A stretch of 64,000 nucleotides of DNA. Source: Candidatus Obscuribacter sp. Lineage in GTDB: Bacteria; Cyanobacteriota; Vampirovibrionia; Obscuribacterales; Obscuribacteraceae. How positions within the stretch are numbered: position 1 is the stretch's first letter; each line of letters opens with the position of its first letter. Shown one piece after another: positions 61,416-64,000 of the stretch. Below the pieces are notes generated by a model, which saw nothing but the letters and a program-made list of their open reading frames with translations, was not told where the DNA came from and searched no databases. The position numbers and the translations under genes were made by a program. The stretch covers positions 806,001-870,000 of the forward strand of contig JADKDV010000003.1 in the NCBI GenBank assembly GCA_016718315.1. The letters run 5' to 3'.

Positions 61416-62275
61416 TTGATTTACATCTGCACAGTCATTATAGTGACGGTACCTGGTCTCCAACCGACCTTGTAGAGCACGCAGTAGCTCTCGGTATGAG
61501 CGATATTGCTCTCACCGATCACGATACTACCAGTGGTATTGATGAGGCAATTGTCAGAGCGGCTGGTCGGCTCAATATCATTAAGGGTGTGGAGATAAAC
61601 ACACTATTTTATGACGCAGATGGTGCCCATGACGTACACATTTTGGGCTATGGCATAGACCTGGAGTCGCCAGCACTGCAGACGCTCCTGACTTACCAGC
61701 AAAGCGCACGCATCGAGCAGATGCAAGCAAGCTGTGCTGCTATCAGGGGAGCGGGTGTTGATATAACTTTTGAGCAGGTGGCCGAGTTGTCTGGGCGCGG
61801 TGCTGTGGGTAAAGCCCATCTTACAGAGGCGATAGTGCGCGCTGGTGGTGCGTCCGATGTGATGGAGGCTTATACTCGCTATACAGCCAAGTCTTCACCA
61901 TACTTTGTGGAGCGCAAGAGTACAGACCCATTTAGTGCCGTCAAAGCAATAGTCTCCGCCGGTGGTATTGCATCAATTGCGCATCCTGGCTCAGAGTCAT
62001 ATGTGGTGCCACTGATTAGCCAGTTGATTGAGGCTGGTCTTGGCGCTATTGAGGTCTATCACCGCATCCATGACGACGCTACTCGCCTCAAATATCGCGA
62101 GTTTGCTAACGCCAATCACGTTTTAATTACCGGTGGCTCCGATTGTCACGGACCATACAGGGCCAGCGAAACAGAGTTTTATCCATCAATCATGGGTGAG
62201 ATCGTTTTGCCAGCTGATGACTTTGCCGTATTGCAAAAGGCTTTATTGACTAAAGTGCTATCGGCAAAATCATAA
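61412..62275 (+). CDS. PHP-domain phosphoesterase (RNase AM / YciV-like)
   Basis: A 287-residue PHP protein with the metal-binding motifs DLHLHSHYSDGTWSP (N-terminus), IALTDHDTTSGIDEA, IASIAHPG and SDCHGPYR. Relatives are 5'-3' exonucleases acting on small RNAs and on 3',5'-nucleoside bisphosphates. It starts at TTG, overlapping the ymdB stop, so two nucleotide phosphoesterases are translationally coupled. An RNA-end or cyclic-nucleotide clean-up role for the pair is an inference. Confidence 0.9.
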   Translation: MIDLHLHSHYSDGTWSPTDLVEHAVALGMSDIALTDHDTTSGIDEAIVRAAGRLNIIKGVEINTLFYDADGAHDVHILGYGIDLESPALQTLLTYQQSARIEQMQASCAAIRGAGVDITFEQVAELSGRGAVGKAHLTEAIVRAGGASDVMEAYTRYTAKSSPYFVERKSTDPFSAVKAIVSAGGIASIAHPGSESYVVPLISQLIEAGLGAIEVYHRIHDDATRLKYREFANANHVLITGGSDCHGPYRASETEFYPSIMGEIVLPADDFAVLQKALLTKVLSAKS

Positions 62276-62351
62276 GTATCTAAATGGTTTTCCAATAGCA
62301 AAATAGTCTTCTAATAGCTAAGTCTCTTAAACGGCTAAATCACTAAATCGC

Positions 62352-62843
62352 TTATTGCGCCAGGGCTTTGTCCAACTGGGTGCTGAGCACGCCGGTCTCG
62401 ACTTCACCTATTTGACTCCAGGCTACTTTGCCGCTCTTATCTAAGATGACTTCAAAGGGGATATAGCCTTTGTAGTGATTTTTGATTAGCGCTTTGGCCT
62501 GAGGTGTTGAGGGGTGGTCCACGTCTACCAGGATAAACTTCACGGCTTTGCCGCTGGCTTGTTTATAAAGGTCCACAAGGCGCTTGGCCTGTCTATTGAC
62601 GTTGAGGTCGCCCGAGGCACCAAAAAATATTACTGAGGCTTTGCCTTGCTCAAGGTCGACGTCTTCCATGCGTTGAGCCTCAATAGGAAAGCCTGAGTCA
62701 GTGTCCTGACTGAATGACAGACCCTTTTTGAGGTGCAGGTCCTCAGCGGCAGGAGCCTGGCTTGTGGAAGTAATGAAAAGTGCCATCAGAGCGAAAGCCT
62801 GGGAAGCTAACACCAATCGACCAACACCACTATTGCCAAACAT
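62352..62843 (-). CDS. secreted thioredoxin-fold protein without a CxxC
   Basis: A 163-residue exported protein. The signal peptide ends near QAPAA. A thioredoxin-like fold follows: SVIFFGASGDLNVNRQAKRL is where the active-site helix should start, then KFILVDVDHPSTPQAKALIK and GYIPFEVILDKSGKVAW with the cis-proline region. The usual CxxC is replaced by ASGD, so it cannot act as a normal disulfide reductase or oxidase. It may be a binding or scaffold version. It is followed by no terminator I can see. Confidence 0.75.
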   Translation of the reverse strand: MFGNSGVGRLVLASQAFALMALFITSTSQAPAAEDLHLKKGLSFSQDTDSGFPIEAQRMEDVDLEQGKASVIFFGASGDLNVNRQAKRLVDLYKQASGKAVKFILVDVDHPSTPQAKALIKNHYKGYIPFEVILDKSGKVAWSQIGEVETGVLSTQLDKALAQ

Positions 62844-62946
62844 TTTTTGCTCCTTTGTCGCATTGTGCCGCAGTCACAGGCTTTTCAGTTCCTCTCGGGG
62901 GCACGTGCTAATTGAAGACAAAAGAATACCAAATAATGTTCCGGAT

Positions 62947-63300
62947 TTAGAAGGTGCCGAAATCCGAGGCTTTAAGCTTGTGTACAAAACGCGACCATTT
63001 TTGCTGCTCGTAGCTCATCGAGTACTCATACAAGCTTGTCAAAAGCCTCGATCCAGAGCTGGAGTTGCCCTTAAATTGGGCATAAAAGTTTTCTTCATGG
63101 GCCATTACCGAGGTCTCGCGCGATTTTGACTGGCTACCGGGGGCGTGACCGCCCACCACGGCGATTTCCATCTGGATGACGCGCTCGATATTGGTGGTTG
63201 GGGGATTTTTGAGTCTCTCCAGTAGCCAAATTTTAAGAGCCTCCCCGGCTGGTAGCTCAGGGCGGCTGTGAAGAAATTCGGCGAAAGCTTCAAGAATCAT
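62947..63300 (-). CDS. hypothetical protein
   Basis: Not recognised. The 117-residue product has no signal peptide or membrane segment. It starts with a helical stretch (MILEAFAEFLHSRPELPAGE) and ends with a helical segment (YEYSMSYEQQKWSRFVHKLK). GGAGG lies 7 nt before the ATG, supporting translation. It is encoded 100 nt upstream of the thioredoxin-fold gene on the same strand and may be cotranscribed with it. Confidence 0.6.
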   Translation of the reverse strand: MILEAFAEFLHSRPELPAGEALKIWLLERLKNPPTTNIERVIQMEIAVVGGHAPGSQSKSRETSVMAHEENFYAQFKGNSSSGSRLLTSLYEYSMSYEQQKWSRFVHKLKASDFGTF

Positions 63301-63653
63301 TTAAACCTCCATTTAGCGACTATAGCACGGGAAGCCAAGGGTCAGCAGAGGGGTATATTTATGAAATTAAAGGAATCATTGTTATATACATGGATGGTTA
63401 GGGTTATAATCAAGCTACTTGAGGACGTACCTGGCTCAAGACCCTTTTACTTATAAGTCGTTTGAGTAGCCCCGAGCATGAGCTTTGCCGTGCCCAGGGG
63501 GAAAAGGTCCTCAGTAGCCAAAAAATTCGACAATCATTTTTTGATTGATTCGGCCGGAGAATAGTCATAGTCACTACCAAGAGCCCAGTTCACCAAGGCT
63601 CCACCACCACAAGAAATTCCATTCCTGTTCAAGCTGAGATTTCCAAGCGGCTT
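63301..63653. other. intergenic region before the radical SAM gene
   Basis: About 350 nt with no firmly supported gene. A 31-codon frame from an ATG at 63361 has an AGAGGGG upstream but no other support. The region must contain the promoter of the downstream gene. I see no tRNA or terminator. Confidence 0.35.
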
Positions 63654-64000
63654 GTGGAAGAATTTTTGCCCCGCGTCAATAAGCCGGGTCAGTATCTTGG
63701 CAATGAATGGGGTGCTAGACGCAAAGACTTTAATCAATGCCGGGTGCGTATGTCCCTGGCATTTCCTGATCTTTATGAGCTTGGCATGTCCAATTTTGGA
63801 CTGAAGATTCTTTATCAGATCATTAATGACATCGACGGCTACATGGTGGATCGCACCTATGCCCCTGATACTGACTTCGAGACCATATTGAGAGAGGAAA
63901 AATTCCCACTCTTTGCCTTTGAATCAAGACAGGCGCTTGTTAATTTTGATTTGATTGGTTTTTCGCTGCAGTATGAGCTTACCTATACAAATGTGCTCAA
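63654..64000 (+). CDS. B12-binding domain radical SAM protein (TIGR03960-like), 5' part
   Basis: A partial gene cut by the right edge; 115 residues are visible. The N-terminus EEFLPRVNKPGQYLGNEWGA and CRVRMSLAFPDLYELGMSNF (FGLKILYQIIN follows) match the start of the B12-binding radical SAM family annotated as TIGR03960, which is related to the archaeal and bacterial MiaB-like proteins. The radical SAM cluster motif would lie beyond the window. No ATG is available before codon 32, so a GTG at 63654 is used; the frame is open back to 63549 without a standard start. With ethanolamine lyase it is a second hint that the cell uses cobalamin. Confidence 0.8.
   Translation, partial: MEEFLPRVNKPGQYLGNEWGARRKDFNQCRVRMSLAFPDLYELGMSNFGLKILYQIINDIDGYMVDRTYAPDTDFETILREEKFPLFAFESRQALVNFDLIGFSLQYELTYTNVL

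Noticed and set aside
63534..63737. Minus-strand 67-codon frame near the right edge
   Set aside because: It overlaps the recognised N-terminus of the radical SAM gene on the other strand and resembles nothing.

Overview
The window reads as chromosomal DNA of a non-photosynthetic relative of the cyanobacteria, most likely Melainabacteria/Vampirovibrionia of the Obscuribacterales type. This is an inference from gene content, not from a database match. The clues are system II cytochrome c biogenesis (Ccs1/CcsA), a cyanobacterial-style primary sigma factor, a YlqD homologue, a glycolate-oxidase-like FMN enzyme, a DciA-type helicase loader, FtsEX, and many secreted Lys/Ala/Pro-rich low-complexity proteins, with no photosynthesis gene anywhere. 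Base composition looks close to 50% GC, TTG and GTG starts are frequent, and I see no phage, transposase, integrase or CRISPR array.

Layout. 0.2-8.5 kb: an ACT protein with an FMN hydroxyacid oxidase, a TauE/DUF1634 transporter pair, an AbiTii-domain protein, a polyprenyl diphosphate synthase and ccs1-ccsA. 8.5-12 kb: the primary sigma factor, ylqD and a proline-degradation dehydrogenase. 12-14.4 kb: thyA-folA-cytochrome c-aat. 14.7-18.3 kb: ethanolamine ammonia-lyase and its reactivase in a divergent eutCA/eutB arrangement. 18.3-22.6 kb: a secreted cyclophilin, an adenosine-deaminase-like enzyme, a histone-H1-like protein with a frame break, and an esterase. 22.7-26.0 kb: a putative RiPP locus. 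It holds two small secreted Cys/Lys-rich peptides (one with five 13-residue EGSC repeats), a DUF692/MNIO enzyme, a DUF2063 partner and a YceI protein with a Lys-rich tail. 26.0-33.4 kb: tlyA, tRNA-Ser(UGA), a SpoIID protein, a large multidomain membrane protein and pncB. 33.5-39.5 kb: miaA-yip1-sppA and two low-complexity envelope proteins, one with nine LRSP(I/M/L)LG repeats. 39.7-45.0 kb: an envelope protein, then a TonB-like fusion with exbB-exbD-aroE. 45.0-47.9 kb: an SCP2 protein, dciA and ftsE-ftsX. 48-51.6 kb: two tandem cyclophilins and three unknown secreted proteins. 51.7-58.6 kb: a giant secreted S55-peptidase/beta-propeller protein with a frame break, an APC permease and a DUF3592 protein. 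58.8-64 kb: a possible 34-residue membrane peptide, Hsp20, a coiled-coil secreted protein, ymdB, a PHP phosphoesterase, a thioredoxin-fold protein without CxxC, and the start of a B12-binding radical SAM gene.

How the genes fit together. Much of the window serves the cell envelope: TonB/ExbBD, FtsEX, SpoIID, SppA, secreted cyclophilins, the MNIO locus and the S55 protein. The rest is housekeeping. Heme attachment (ccs1/ccsA) and a monoheme cytochrome c point to respiration. Ethanolamine lyase and the B12-binding radical SAM protein point to use of cobalamin. The most promising candidate for an undescribed system is the MNIO-DUF2063-YceI locus with its two precursor-like peptides. Two genes with Lys-rich repeats (20685-21300 and 51733-56573) each carry a single-base frame break that should be checked against reads before either is called a pseudogene.
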